Positions 50,799 to 60,197 of a DNA stretch of 64,000 bases are shown here, piece by piece. The position numbers were made by a program, and so were the translations under genes. Within the stretch, counting starts at the first letter, position 1. Each line of letters opens with the position of its first letter. The DNA is from Paraburkholderia bryophila. GTDB lineage: Bacteria > Pseudomonadota > Gammaproteobacteria > Burkholderiales > Burkholderiaceae. The notes beneath the pieces were generated by a model. The model was not told where the DNA came from, did not search any database, and was given only the letters and a program-made list of their open reading frames with translations. The stretch lies in assembly GCF_013409255.1 (NCBI RefSeq), contig NZ_JACCAS010000002.1, positions 992,001 to 1,056,000 on the forward strand, written 5' to 3'.

Positions 50799-52277
50799 AT
50801 GAGCGATTCCACCTGGCGGGAACCGTCCCCGCAAGCCATGGCTGACGCGGCCGCCGAGCCCGCGGCCGAGGCGCCGCACTTCCGCCGTTCGGTCGGCCTG
50901 TTCCCGGCGATCGCCGTGAACATGATCCAGATTTGCGGCGTCGGGCCGTTCCTGACCATTCCCGCTATCGTCGCCGTGCTGAACGGGCCGCTGGCCATCA
51001 TCGGCTGGATTCTCGGTGCGGTGCTGTCGATGGCCGACGGCCTCGTCTGGGCGGAACTCGGCGCGGCGATGCCGGGCGCCGGCGGCACCTATCTCTATGT
51101 GCGTGAAGCGTTCCAGTACCGCACCGGCAAGCTGATGCCGTTCCTGTTCGTGTGGACCGCGATGCTGTCCATTCCGCTCATCATGAGCACGGGCATTATC
51201 GGTTTCGTGCAGTACCTCGGGTTCTTTCTGCCGACGCTGTCGGCATGGCAGACGCACGCCATCGGCGTCGGCGTGACCGCGCTGGTAGTGCTCGCGCTGT
51301 ACCGGCGGATCGAATCGATTCGCGCGTTGAGCACGGTGCTGTGGGTCATCATGATGCTGGCGGTCGGGCTCACCATCGCGGCCGCGTACTCGGATTTTCA
51401 TCTCAGCCTCGCAACCACGCTGCCGCCCGGCGCAGGCGATCTCGGCAAGTTCTTCACCGGCCTCGGCGCCGGGTTGATCATCGCCATTTACGACTACGCC
51501 GGCTACAACACCACCGCGTACATGGGCGACGAACTGAAAAACCCGGGCCGCGTGATGCCGCGCTCGATCATCGTGTCGATCATCGCGATGATGGTGCTGT
51601 ACCTCACGATGCAGATCGGCGTGATCGGCACGGTGCCGTGGCAGGAGGTCGCGAAGTCGACCTCGGTGGCGTCGCTGGTCGTGGAGCGCAACTGGGGGCA
51701 TACGGCGGCCGCGATCGTCACGGTGCTGATCCTGTTCGCCGCGTTCGCATCCGTATTCGCCGGCTTGCTCGGCGGCTCGCGCGTGCCCTTCTACGCCGCA
51801 CGCGACGGCGTGTTCCTCGCCGCCTTCGGCAAGCTGCACCCGAAGCACAACTTCCCGCATGTCGCGCTGATCGTGATGGGCGTGGTCACGGCGGCCGGCA
51901 CGTTTTTCGATCTGACCTCCGTGATCAACATGCTGGTTGCTGTCGCGGTGCTGTTGCAGTCGGTCGCGCAGATCGCGGCGCTGACCGTGCTGCGTCGCCG
52001 TCAACCGACGCTCGAACGGCCGTACCGGCAGTGGCTTTATCCCGTGCCGAGCCTGGTCGCGCTGGTCGGCTGGCTCTACGTGTTCTACGCGACCGACCGT
52101 CAATCGCAGTTGATGTCGACCGGCTGGCTGGTTCTCGGCCTGATCGCATTCCTGATCTGGGCGCGCGTGGCGCGTCAATGGCCGTTCGGTCCCAAGCCGA
52201 TCCGCGAAGTATTTCTCGAACGTCAGATGAGCAGCACCGCAACCGCCTCCGCTAATACGCAAACGCATGCACGTTAA
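50799..52277 (+). CDS. APC-superfamily permease
   Basis: About 492 residues with twelve hydrophobic segments. The first holds the APC motif VNMIQICGVGPFLTIP, and a long conserved helix reads YDYAGYNTTAYMGDELKNPGR. The family takes up amino acids, amines or related compounds by proton symport. I use ATG 50799 because GGAGAT lies eight bases before it; in-frame ATGs at 50787 and 50745 are possible. Pairing with a ROK kinase and a divergent ROK repressor hints that the substrate may be an amino sugar or glycosyl compound, unusual for this family. Confidence 0.88.
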   Translation: MSDSTWREPSPQAMADAAAEPAAEAPHFRRSVGLFPAIAVNMIQICGVGPFLTIPAIVAVLNGPLAIIGWILGAVLSMADGLVWAELGAAMPGAGGTYLYVREAFQYRTGKLMPFLFVWTAMLSIPLIMSTGIIGFVQYLGFFLPTLSAWQTHAIGVGVTALVVLALYRRIESIRALSTVLWVIMMLAVGLTIAAAYSDFHLSLATTLPPGAGDLGKFFTGLGAGLIIAIYDYAGYNTTAYMGDELKNPGRVMPRSIIVSIIAMMVLYLTMQIGVIGTVPWQEVAKSTSVASLVVERNWGHTAAAIVTVLILFAAFASVFAGLLGGSRVPFYAARDGVFLAAFGKLHPKHNFPHVALIVMGVVTAAGTFFDLTSVINMLVAVAVLLQSVAQIAALTVLRRRQPTLERPYRQWLYPVPSLVALVGWLYVFYATDRQSQLMSTGWLVLGLIAFLIWARVARQWPFGPKPIREVFLERQMSSTATASANTQTHAR

Positions 52278-53268
52278 TGACCTGGATGAAACCCGGCGCA
52301 CTAGCGCCGGGCCGCATGGATTTCTGCTGGCGATCGATTTCGGCGGCACCAAGATCGCCATGTCGACCACTACGGAAAGCGGACAGCGCCTTCACGAAGC
52401 GGAAATTCCGACCCTGGCGCAACAAGGCGCGCAGACCGTCATGCGCCGCATGTTCGACGCGGCGCGAGCGTTGATCGCGACGACCGCGGCCGACGCCGGC
52501 GGTGAATTGCTCGCGGCCGCGGCCGTTACGCCGGGCATCGTGGAACCGGACGGCGTTCGCCTCGCGCCGAACAACCCAGGCTGGGACCGGCTCGCGTTGC
52601 ACGACGAACTACGCAGGGGTTTCGCGATTCAATGCGTCAGCATCGAAACCGACGTCAAAGCCGCCGCGCTCGCGGAAGCCCGTTGCGGCGCGCTGGCGGG
52701 CGTCGAGTGTGGTCTCTATGTGAACCTCGGAACGGGTCTCGCGGCGGCTGCGGTGATCGGCGGCAAGGTGCTGCGCGGCGCGCATGGCGCGGCGGGCGAG
52801 ATCGGTTATCAGTTGCGCGGCGTGCCGGGCGAAACCCTATTCGCCGATGGCGGCGCGCCGCTGGAAGACTTCGTGTCGGGCCGTGCGATTGGCGAGCGTG
52901 CGAGCGCGCTGCTGGGACGCAGCGTGACCACGCGCGAAGCGTTTGCAATGCGTGAGTCCGTGCCGCAAGTGAACGCACTGCTCGACGACACGCTCTATCG
53001 CCTTCGCGTGCATATCGTCAATCTGAGCTTGATGCTGGACCCGTCGCGGATCGTGATCGGCGGCGGCATGGCGCGGATTCCGGGCATTGCAGACGACCTC
53101 CGTGCATTGCTGAAACGCACCGTGCCCTATCCGCCCGATGTGGTGATTGCCGCTTTCGGCCACGGCGCGGCGCTGCAAGGCGCGATCGTGGCCGCCGGCG
53201 ATGCCTGGCGCGCGCGACGTGTGCCGCCTGGTCTTGCGCCGTTGCGTGCGGTCGCGCCTGCGTTGTAG
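52267..53268 (+). CDS. ROK-family sugar kinase
   Basis: 333 residues. ATP-binding motif AIDFGGTKIA at ~21-30, NLGTGLAAA, the glycine-rich RGAHGAAGEIG and the C-terminal IGGGMARIPG are visible. The proton-abstracting Asp is in ETDVKAAALAE. The zinc-binding cysteines of most ROK kinases are missing. It should phosphorylate a hexose or amino sugar. The start lies 11 bp inside the permease gene, so the two are coupled and probably share repression by the divergent ROK protein. Confidence 0.9.
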   Translation: MHVNDLDETRRTSAGPHGFLLAIDFGGTKIAMSTTTESGQRLHEAEIPTLAQQGAQTVMRRMFDAARALIATTAADAGGELLAAAAVTPGIVEPDGVRLAPNNPGWDRLALHDELRRGFAIQCVSIETDVKAAALAEARCGALAGVECGLYVNLGTGLAAAAVIGGKVLRGAHGAAGEIGYQLRGVPGETLFADGGAPLEDFVSGRAIGERASALLGRSVTTREAFAMRESVPQVNALLDDTLYRLRVHIVNLSLMLDPSRIVIGGGMARIPGIADDLRALLKRTVPYPPDVVIAAFGHGAALQGAIVAAGDAWRARRVPPGLAPLRAVAPAL

Positions 53269-53467
53269 TTAAACGTTGGCTGCCATGACTCGCGCTGCTC
53301 GTTGCTCGTCGCGCAACGCACCTGGCACGCACTTGGCACCTGCCTGGCACCCGCTCGCAGCGCGCCGCCGAAGCCAGGCACATGCCGTGCTACCGCATCT
53401 CCCTGGTAAGAGGCTGACTGCCGGACTCGTCCGGCGCCCATCCCCACACACAAACCAGGAGCCGAAA

Positions 53468-53899
53468 ATGAAAGCGAACACACTGATCTGCGCTGCCGCG
53501 CTCGTCGCGATCTGCGCGTCGCAGGGCGCCGTCGCCCAGGTGGCCGGCCTGCAACCGCTCGGCGGCACGGTCGAGCAGACCAACGCGTTGCTCAAGGGCT
53601 GGAGCGTGCGCCGCGCGCTGGTCGACGAACCGGTCTACAACGATCTCAACGACAAGATCGGCAGCATCTACGACGTGATCATTTCGCCGGATCGCAAGGC
53701 GACCTACGCGGTCGTCTCGGTGGGCGGATTCCTCGGCATGGGCAAGCACTACGTGGCGATTGCGATCGACCACTTCGAGATTCGCGACGGCAATCTGTTC
53801 CTGCCCGGCGCGACCAAGGACGCGCTGAAGTCCGTGCCCGAGTTCGAGTACAACAAGCTCGAAAAGGCGACCAAGCCGCACAAGGTCAGCGCGAATTAA
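53468..53899 (+). CDS. Exported PRC-barrel protein
   Basis: 143 residues. A signal peptide (MKANTLICAAALVAICASQGAVAQ) is followed by a PRC-barrel domain (VYNDLNDKIGSIYDVIISPD, YAVVSVGGFLGMGKHYVAI). AGGAG lies eight bases before ATG 53468. These small periplasmic proteins occur widely in Burkholderiaceae and may bind other proteins or RNA; the role is unknown. It is transcribed alone. Confidence 0.88.
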   Translation: MKANTLICAAALVAICASQGAVAQVAGLQPLGGTVEQTNALLKGWSVRRALVDEPVYNDLNDKIGSIYDVIISPDRKATYAVVSVGGFLGMGKHYVAIAIDHFEIRDGNLFLPGATKDALKSVPEFEYNKLEKATKPHKVSAN

Positions 53900-53997
53900 C
53901 AGGCAGCGGATAAATAGCCGTTAAATGCCGGCCGTGCGATGCAACGTGCGCAAACCCTGCGACGCGACGCAACGCGAGACGACGCGTTGCACGGCCT

Positions 53998-55014
53998 TCA
54001 ACGCGTCGGGGCCGTGACCAGTTGCAACGGCGTCTCGATCACCCTCGACAGGTCGCCTTCCCTTCTCTGCTCCGTCACGGCTTTCAATGCCACGTCGAGC
54101 CCGAACACGGCCTGGCGGTCCGCGAACTGATCGATGGTGGCGAGCACGCGGCCGTCGGCAATTAACGGCTTGATCGCTTCGATATCGTTATAACCGGTGA
54201 TCGACACGCCGCCGGTTCTACCGGCGTCGCGCACCGCATCGACCGCGCCCATCGCCATGTTGTCGTTGCCGCACAGCAGTCCGCGCAGTTGCGGATGCTC
54301 GCCGAGCATCGCCGCGGCGGCGTCGCGGCCTTTGCCGTAATCCCAGTTGCCCGATCGCACCGCGACCACCTTGATGCCCGCCGCGCTCATCGCCTCCCTG
54401 CCACCCTCCGTGCGCTGCTGGGCATTGCGATCCGCCGAAATTCCTTCGATGATCCCCACTTCGTCGCCCGCCTTGAGCCGCCCGGCCAGCACCTTCGCCA
54501 CCTGAAGCGCACCCTTGCGATTGTTCGGCCCGACGAACGGCACGGAGATACCGGCTGCGTCCTGAGACGCGTCGTCGAGCGGATTGTCGATCGTAATCAC
54601 GATGATGCCGGCCTTGATCCCGCGCGCGATCACCGGCGTCAGCGCCTTCGAGTCGGTCGGCGCGATCACGATCGCGTCCATCTTCGCGCGGATCATGTCC
54701 TCGACCATACGGATCTGAACGGCCGTGTCGCCCTCCGACGCCGTACCGCGCACCGTCAAACCGAATTGCGACGCGTAATGCTGCTGGTAGTTCTGCGCGG
54801 CGTTCTGCATGGCCGCCGTGAACGGATCGGCAAGCGACTTCAGCACGAGGCCGACCTTCAGCTTGCCGCCTTGCAGCGCCTGAACAGCGGGCGAGGTCAG
54901 CAGACCGGCCGCGGCCAGCGTGCCGGCGAACAGCACGCGGCGGCGCATGCTCGAAGGCGAGTTCTGCTGGGGCACGGCCCAGGAAGACCTGCTTCGGGGC
55001 GTCTTCTGCGTCAT
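53998..55014 (-). CDS. Periplasmic sugar-binding protein (RbsB type), orphan
   Basis: 338 residues. An N-terminal signal with a twin-arginine-like start (MRRRVLFAGTLAAAGLLTSPAVQA) leads into a type I periplasmic-binding fold. The family pattern KVGLVLKSLADPFTAAMQ, VIAPTDSKALTPVI, ITIDNPLDD and FVGPNNRKGA is that of ribose- or galactose-type binding proteins. GGAGGAAA precedes ATG 55014. No ABC permease or ATPase gene lies beside it here, so it either serves a distant transporter or a sensor. The next upstream gene, on the same strand, is a protein kinase. Confidence 0.9.
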   Translation of the reverse strand: MTQKTPRSRSSWAVPQQNSPSSMRRRVLFAGTLAAAGLLTSPAVQALQGGKLKVGLVLKSLADPFTAAMQNAAQNYQQHYASQFGLTVRGTASEGDTAVQIRMVEDMIRAKMDAIVIAPTDSKALTPVIARGIKAGIIVITIDNPLDDASQDAAGISVPFVGPNNRKGALQVAKVLAGRLKAGDEVGIIEGISADRNAQQRTEGGREAMSAAGIKVVAVRSGNWDYGKGRDAAAAMLGEHPQLRGLLCGNDNMAMGAVDAVRDAGRTGGVSITGYNDIEAIKPLIADGRVLATIDQFADRQAVFGLDVALKAVTEQRREGDLSRVIETPLQLVTAPTR

Positions 55015-55108
55015 GAACGTTTTCCTCCTCCGCTGGCCTGACGAAACGCGACTCCGCACCCTGACGCCTGTGGACTGCCGCGCTCGCACGCTCGCATGGA
55101 GGCGAGCA

Positions 55109-56446
55109 TCAAGCCGGCTTCAACGCGAGCAAGGCCGCGACGATGTCGTCGAACAGCGGACGGCTGCCGATCTCTTCGCTCAGGCAATTGTCCTTCAAGT
55201 CCGCGAGCTTCGCCGCCACGTCGGCCTGTGTGTCGAGCCAGTCGCAACGTTCGAGCAACTCTTCGAGCAGGCATCCGTAAGCGCGGACTTCGAGGCGCTG
55301 TAGCGCAGCACCGGTGTCCGGCTCTTCCGTGCGATAGATCGATGCCGCGCCGAAATCGCCCAGCAGCGCGTGCCCTTGACCGTCGTACAGAATATTGTGC
55401 GCGTACAGATCGCCATGCATGATGCCGCGCCGATGCAAATGACTCGCCGCCGATGCGATGCCTTGCGCGATCGCCCACGCGGACGCCGGATCGAAGCGCG
55501 TACCGGCGCCGTAGATATCGCGCGTACACGATTCGAGACTCGGCGGACCGCCCAGGTTGCCGAAGCGCGGATCGATCAATTCCATCACGAGTCCGTGCGT
55601 GCCCGCCGGATGGTCCGCCACTTTGCCCGCCACCGGGATCAGGTTCGGATGAACGCCGGCCTGGATGCAGGCGGCCATCTCGCAGTCCGGCAAACCGTCG
55701 CTGGTCACCGCGCCCTTGAACAGCTTGACGGCGACGGGTCGCACGACGCCTCCGTGCGGCTCCGACAGTTCCGCGCGATAGATCACGCCGGAAGCGCCCT
55801 CGCCCAACGTCTCCTCGAGTTTCAACGCGTTCCATGGAGTCGCCGCGATCGGCGTGTCGACCAGCGCCGAGGTCTCTAGCGCTTCATCGAACGGATTGCC
55901 GGCGTAAGCCAGCCAGGCGAGCCGGGGGAGGCGTGTCAGCCAGTCCGGCAGTGTGTCGAGCTGGTTCGCCGCGAGACGCACCAGTTCGAGCCGCGTGCAG
56001 GCGGCCAACGTGTCGGGCAACGCACGCAGTTGATTGCCTGCCAGCATCAGCTTCTGCAATTGCGTGCAGCGGCCAATTTCTGCCGGCAGCGCTTCGACCC
56101 GATTGTCGGTGAGAACGAGCCAGCGCAGCAGCGGCGGCAGCGCGTTGCCGGACACTTCGCGAATACGGTTGGCCTTGAAGCCGATCATGCTCAGTTGCTC
56201 GCATTGCCCCAGCACGGGCGGCAACTCGGTGAACAGATTGTCGGACGCGAAGAGAATGCGCAGCTTGCTCAGGCGCGGCAAATCGTCAGGCAGCGCACTG
56301 AGCGCATTGCCGGACAGGTCGAGGACTTCCAGCGTGTCGGCCAGATCGAAAATCTCGCGCGGAAATTCGCTGAGTCCGCACGCCAGTTTGAGCTGGCGTG
56401 CGCCGGCGAGCTGGCCGGCCCGCAGTCGTTCAAGTGTCGTGGTCAA
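55109..56446 (-). CDS. Leucine-rich-repeat protein kinase
   Basis: 445 residues. The first ~210 hold about seven leucine-rich repeats of the LxLxxNxLxxLP type (LDLSGNALSALPDDL, LMLAGNQLRALPDTL). A Ser/Thr-type kinase domain follows: glycine loop GEGASGVIYRA, VAIK-type Lys in PVAVKLFK, catalytic HGDLYAHNIL and DFGAAS. So all key residues look intact. I propose a TTG start at 56446 (LTTTLERLRAGQ), since homologs begin at about this point; the ATG at 56566 would add 40 residues of unlikely Arg-rich sequence. The kinase probably acts in the cytosol, as no membrane segment or signal is seen. The target is unknown. Confidence 0.88.
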   Translation of the reverse strand: MTTTLERLRAGQLAGARQLKLACGLSEFPREIFDLADTLEVLDLSGNALSALPDDLPRLSKLRILFASDNLFTELPPVLGQCEQLSMIGFKANRIREVSGNALPPLLRWLVLTDNRVEALPAEIGRCTQLQKLMLAGNQLRALPDTLAACTRLELVRLAANQLDTLPDWLTRLPRLAWLAYAGNPFDEALETSALVDTPIAATPWNALKLEETLGEGASGVIYRAELSEPHGGVVRPVAVKLFKGAVTSDGLPDCEMAACIQAGVHPNLIPVAGKVADHPAGTHGLVMELIDPRFGNLGGPPSLESCTRDIYGAGTRFDPASAWAIAQGIASAASHLHRRGIMHGDLYAHNILYDGQGHALLGDFGAASIYRTEEPDTGAALQRLEVRAYGCLLEELLERCDWLDTQADVAAKLADLKDNCLSEEIGSRPLFDDIVAALLALKPA

Positions 56447-56728
56447 AGTCGTGGTCTGGCTATCCGTTGCCGGTACGCGTTGTACCGGGGGCCTCAATTC
56501 TACTGAGTCGCGGCGAGCGGGTCTGCGTTCGCGGCGATTCAATCCATTGTCACCAAAACGCCCCACACGGCGCGCACATCTGTCATGCTTTCACACGAAT
56601 TGGACAGCAAGATCTGGAGCGCGGGCAGCGGGCATGAAGTTCACACTGTTGAACATTGGCGCGCACTACGCGACATCGCGGCCTCGCCTTACCGGCATGC
56701 CGGCCTCCAACCCGCCAGGAGAAGCATC

Positions 56729-57355
56729 GTGACATACGCATACAAGTTGATGGATTCACCCGTCGGACAGTTGAAGCTCGTCGCAAACGGCGAACGGCTG
56801 GCCGCGATTCTGTGGGAAAACGACAAGCCGAACCGGGTTCGTCTCGGCACGTCGATCGAGGCGAACGATCGCCCGATCCTGATCGAAAGCGAACGGCAAT
56901 TGAACGAGTATTTCGCCGGCAAGCGCCAGGCGTTCGACCTCGCGCTCGACTTTCAGGGCACCGAGTTTCAGAAGAAAGTCTGGCACGCGCTGTTGACGAT
57001 CCCGTTCGGCCAGACGCGCAGCTACAAGGAAATCGCGCTGCAAATCGGCAATGTCAACGCCGTGCGCGCAGTCGGCGCGGCGAACGGCAAGAACCCGATT
57101 TCCATCGTGGCGCCGTGCCATCGGGTGATCGGCGCGTCCGGCGAGCTGACCGGGTTCGCGGGCGGATTGGCGAACAAGATGCTGCTGTTGTCGCTGGAGG
57201 CAGGGCAGACTTCGTTGGAAGCGGCAGCGGATGGCGCGATCGCAACGTCGGCTTCGGCACCCGCGCCCGCTCCTGCCCATAAGGTCGAGGCACGCGCCAA
57301 GCCCGCACGTCACGCGCCGAGCGTCGGCACGCAAGCGTCGCTGTTCGGCAATTGA
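56729..57355 (+). CDS. ogt: Methylated-DNA--protein-cysteine methyltransferase
   Basis: 208 residues. It takes the alkyl group from O6-alkylguanine in DNA onto its own Cys in PCHRVIG near residue 131. Other signs are FQKKVWHALLTIPFGQTRSY and NPISIVAPCHR. A GTG start at 56729 preceded by AGGAG at the right distance gives the usual N-terminus (YKLMDSPVGQLKL). About 35 extra Ala/Pro-rich residues follow the core domain and end in QASLFGN, which looks like a sliding-clamp-binding peptide. Confidence 0.93.
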   Translation: MTYAYKLMDSPVGQLKLVANGERLAAILWENDKPNRVRLGTSIEANDRPILIESERQLNEYFAGKRQAFDLALDFQGTEFQKKVWHALLTIPFGQTRSYKEIALQIGNVNAVRAVGAANGKNPISIVAPCHRVIGASGELTGFAGGLANKMLLLSLEAGQTSLEAAADGAIATSASAPAPAPAHKVEARAKPARHAPSVGTQASLFGN

Positions 57356-57404
57356 GAATCGAGAATCGAGTCAAGGCGCGCGGTGCGTTGCCGCGCGCGG
57401 CTCG

Positions 57405-58991
57405 TCAAAAGTTCGCGAAGAACGCTCGCGCAGCCACCATACAGAACGACGCGACCAGTTCGCCGTGATACGCCTGCAACACGGCGGAAGCGCCGCCATC
57501 GGTCGCACCGTTCGTCACCGCCTGCTTCGCGAGCGACGCCTTGGCACTCGCGAAACCCTGCTTGATCGGCGCATACGGATCATTCGGTCCAGTGACCGGC
57601 GAGTCCACGTCGAGCACCGAAGTCAGTCCCGCCGGCACCTTTGCGTTCAACCAGTACGCCTGCTCGGTGCGCGCGTTGAAGAAGAACACCGTCGGATCCG
57701 CCTCGCCGCCGCACAGTTGCACCGGTGCTCGTGGCACCCAGTTGCGTAGATCGTTGCGCTTGAACGCCTGGCGCAGCGGCTGCATCGGATTCGCGGCCGG
57801 GGTCCATGCTGCGGTGGGCTGCGGGAACGCGCCATCGGGATGAGCGGCGGCGTCTTCGAGGAGACCCAGACGATAGGCGTTGCGCACGAGATTGGCGTCG
57901 CCGAATCCCGCCGCGGATACCGGCTTCAACGCGACCGGCACGAGCGGCGGCGCAGCGGGCGGCGTCATCGCAGCGAATTGCGGTGCGGGCGGCACGCTGC
58001 TGAAGAGCTGCGTCGGCGGCAATTTCTTCGCGGCGAAGAGGGCGTCGAGCGGTTGCAGACTCGGCAGCAAGGTCTCAATACCCGGCGCGTAGGCTGCCTC
58101 ATAAAAGTCGCCGGGCTTGCGATAGATGTTTCCATAGGCGCGCTGATAACCCGTCACGATCAAGGTCGTGAAAAGCGTCGAACCCACGTTGACTTCGCCT
58201 TCGATCAGCGCGTCCGCGGTCGCGGCCAACGCGTACGGACCCGATCCCGGCGCCGACGCGGTCACCTTCACGCCGGCCGCCTGCAACGCGCGGTGCGTCG
58301 CCAGCGCCACGAAGCCGCCCTGCGAATAACCGGTCACGAACAGCTTGCCGTTCTCGCGCGTTCTGTGTCCCCGCTTCGTGTCGTTCAACACGAGGCGCGC
58401 GGCCCGCAGCGAGTCGATCACATCGGCGGATTGCTGGTCGGCGTTCAGATACGGGTGATACGGCAGATCGGAGCCGGCATAGCCCGCGTAATTGCTCGCC
58501 ACCACGATGTAGCCCTGAGCCGCGTACATCGCGGCCACCGCGAGGCCTTCTCCGGCGCCGTCTGTATTGGCGGGGTCCGTTTGCGTGATGTCGGCGAGGT
58601 TGTACTGACGGTATGGGGTGGTGCCGTGCGCGTAGATCATCAGCGGACGTGGCCCACTGCACGCGGCCGTGTGTCCGGTGGGGAGCATCAGCGCGCCGCT
58701 CGCCTGAGTCGGCTCGCCCGCGCCGCCGATCGTGCTGTAGCGGAACGTCACGATCTCGACACCGCAAGCGGGCTTGCCGGCAATCTGCGCGAGCTGCTGG
58801 CCGGAGGCATTCGACGCCAGCATTTTTGCAAACGCCGCGGCACTGAGCCGCAGCGACACGTGATGATCGAGCAGTTGGCCGCGAGCCTTGCACCCCGTGT
58901 CACAACCGGAGCCGGCCTGCGCACCGACACTGACGCCCGACGTGAAACCGATCAGCAGCCCGAGGGTGGCGTTTCGCATCGCTACACGCAT
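57405..58991 (-). CDS. Exported alpha/beta hydrolase (secretory lipase-like)
   Basis: 528 residues. A signal peptide (MRNATLGLLIGFTSGVSVGAQA) and paired cysteines (CDTGCKARG) point to export. The lipase-like core has YAHGTTPYRQYN, a catalytic Ser in GYSQGGF near residue 225, and a later ELVASFCM end. Long loops fit the secretory lipase or tannase-like group. Substrate is unknown; an ester or lipid is likely. GGAG precedes ATG 58991. It lies downstream of the LysR-type gene on the same strand, 146 bp away. Confidence 0.85.
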   Translation of the reverse strand: MRVAMRNATLGLLIGFTSGVSVGAQAGSGCDTGCKARGQLLDHHVSLRLSAAAFAKMLASNASGQQLAQIAGKPACGVEIVTFRYSTIGGAGEPTQASGALMLPTGHTAACSGPRPLMIYAHGTTPYRQYNLADITQTDPANTDGAGEGLAVAAMYAAQGYIVVASNYAGYAGSDLPYHPYLNADQQSADVIDSLRAARLVLNDTKRGHRTRENGKLFVTGYSQGGFVALATHRALQAAGVKVTASAPGSGPYALAATADALIEGEVNVGSTLFTTLIVTGYQRAYGNIYRKPGDFYEAAYAPGIETLLPSLQPLDALFAAKKLPPTQLFSSVPPAPQFAAMTPPAAPPLVPVALKPVSAAGFGDANLVRNAYRLGLLEDAAAHPDGAFPQPTAAWTPAANPMQPLRQAFKRNDLRNWVPRAPVQLCGGEADPTVFFFNARTEQAYWLNAKVPAGLTSVLDVDSPVTGPNDPYAPIKQGFASAKASLAKQAVTNGATDGGASAVLQAYHGELVASFCMVAARAFFANF

Positions 58992-59137
58992 GTGAGGCTC
59001 CGTTTTCTTGGTTTGACAACGACCAGGCGGCCTTGCAAGGTGAAACGAGTATAGGTGAACCGATCCGCCGGCCGCTAGCGCGATCTCACCGCAGAGCGGC
59101 GACGCGGCAACCCGCTCACGCAAGGGTCACGCAAGCC

Positions 59138-60037
59138 TCAACGCGACGCCGTCATGACCGACGTCACCAGTTCTTCCGCCCGCGACAAAAACAGCTTCAG
59201 CACCGGCGACGTATTCGCGCGGCTATAACCGATCACCAGATCCACACCCGGCGCATCGCCTTCGAGCGGCCGGATCACGACCGACCACGGCAGCAGGTTG
59301 TTCGCATACTCGGGCATCAACGCGAGCCCGCGCGTGGACGCCACCAGCGACATGGCCATCGCCAGATTGTCGACGCCATGCTCGGGCGTGAGCGTCACGC
59401 CGCTCTCCTGCAGATACCGTTCGATCACGTCGTGCAGCACCTTCGCCTTGTTCGACGCCATGATGAACGTCTCGCCGACGAGATCCTCCGCGCGAATCGT
59501 CGCGCGCCCGGTCAACCGATGATCGCTCGGCATCAGCACGATGAGCTTTTCGCGGGACACCACCTTGTAATCGAGATCGAAGCCCGGCTCGGCGCGCAGA
59601 AACGCAAGGTCGAGCTTGCCGCGCGCGAGTGCGTCGGCAAGGTCCGGCGAGTAGTGACTCGATACGGTGACGTCGACGTTCGGCAGTTCGTCGCGCAGCA
59701 CCTGCATGGCGCGCGGCAGCCAGGTCATTTCCTGGCCGGTCAGAAACCCCAGCGCAAAAACCTGTTTGGCCGGCCGCGACGCACGGCGCGCGGCCTCGAT
59801 GGCCGCGTCGACCTGGGTCAGCGCGAGCCGCGCATGGTCGAGAAAGGCCTTGCCCGCCGCGGTCAGTTCGACCCCGCGCGCGCTGCGGCTGAACAATGCC
59901 GCGCCGACCTCGTCCTCGAGGTCGCGAATCTGCCGGCTCAGCGACGGCTGCGACGTATGCAGGCGCCGTTCCGCCGCGACCGTCAGGCTGCCCGTCTCGG
60001 CGACGGCCACGAAATACCGCAGGTGTCGAAGCTCCAT
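59138..60037 (-). CDS. LysR-family transcriptional regulator
   Basis: 299 residues. The N-terminal helix-turn-helix MELRHLRYFVAVAE...LHTSQPSLSRQIRDLE is of the LysR type. The effector domain (residues ~90-295) is of the CbbR/CatR-like fold. I start it at ATG 60037, the classic MELRHLRYF. It is divergent from the hydrolase/SDR pair, its probable target, across a 160-bp gap. Confidence 0.92.
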   Translation of the reverse strand: MELRHLRYFVAVAETGSLTVAAERRLHTSQPSLSRQIRDLEDEVGAALFSRSARGVELTAAGKAFLDHARLALTQVDAAIEAARRASRPAKQVFALGFLTGQEMTWLPRAMQVLRDELPNVDVTVSSHYSPDLADALARGKLDLAFLRAEPGFDLDYKVVSREKLIVLMPSDHRLTGRATIRAEDLVGETFIMASNKAKVLHDVIERYLQESGVTLTPEHGVDNLAMAMSLVASTRGLALMPEYANNLLPWSVVIRPLEGDAPGVDLVIGYSRANTSPVLKLFLSRAEELVTSVMTASR

Positions 60038-60197
60038 AAGCCCTCTTGGCAAGACATGCCTCACAGGCATGCCCGTCAGCCTACAAAGTCTTTTTCCTTT
60101 GCGCAAGCCCCCACTACATTACCCATCAGGCAGCAACGCAACCGACACAGCGCACCTGCACACCATGCCTTCCATCTATATCGCAGAGGAACCTGAA

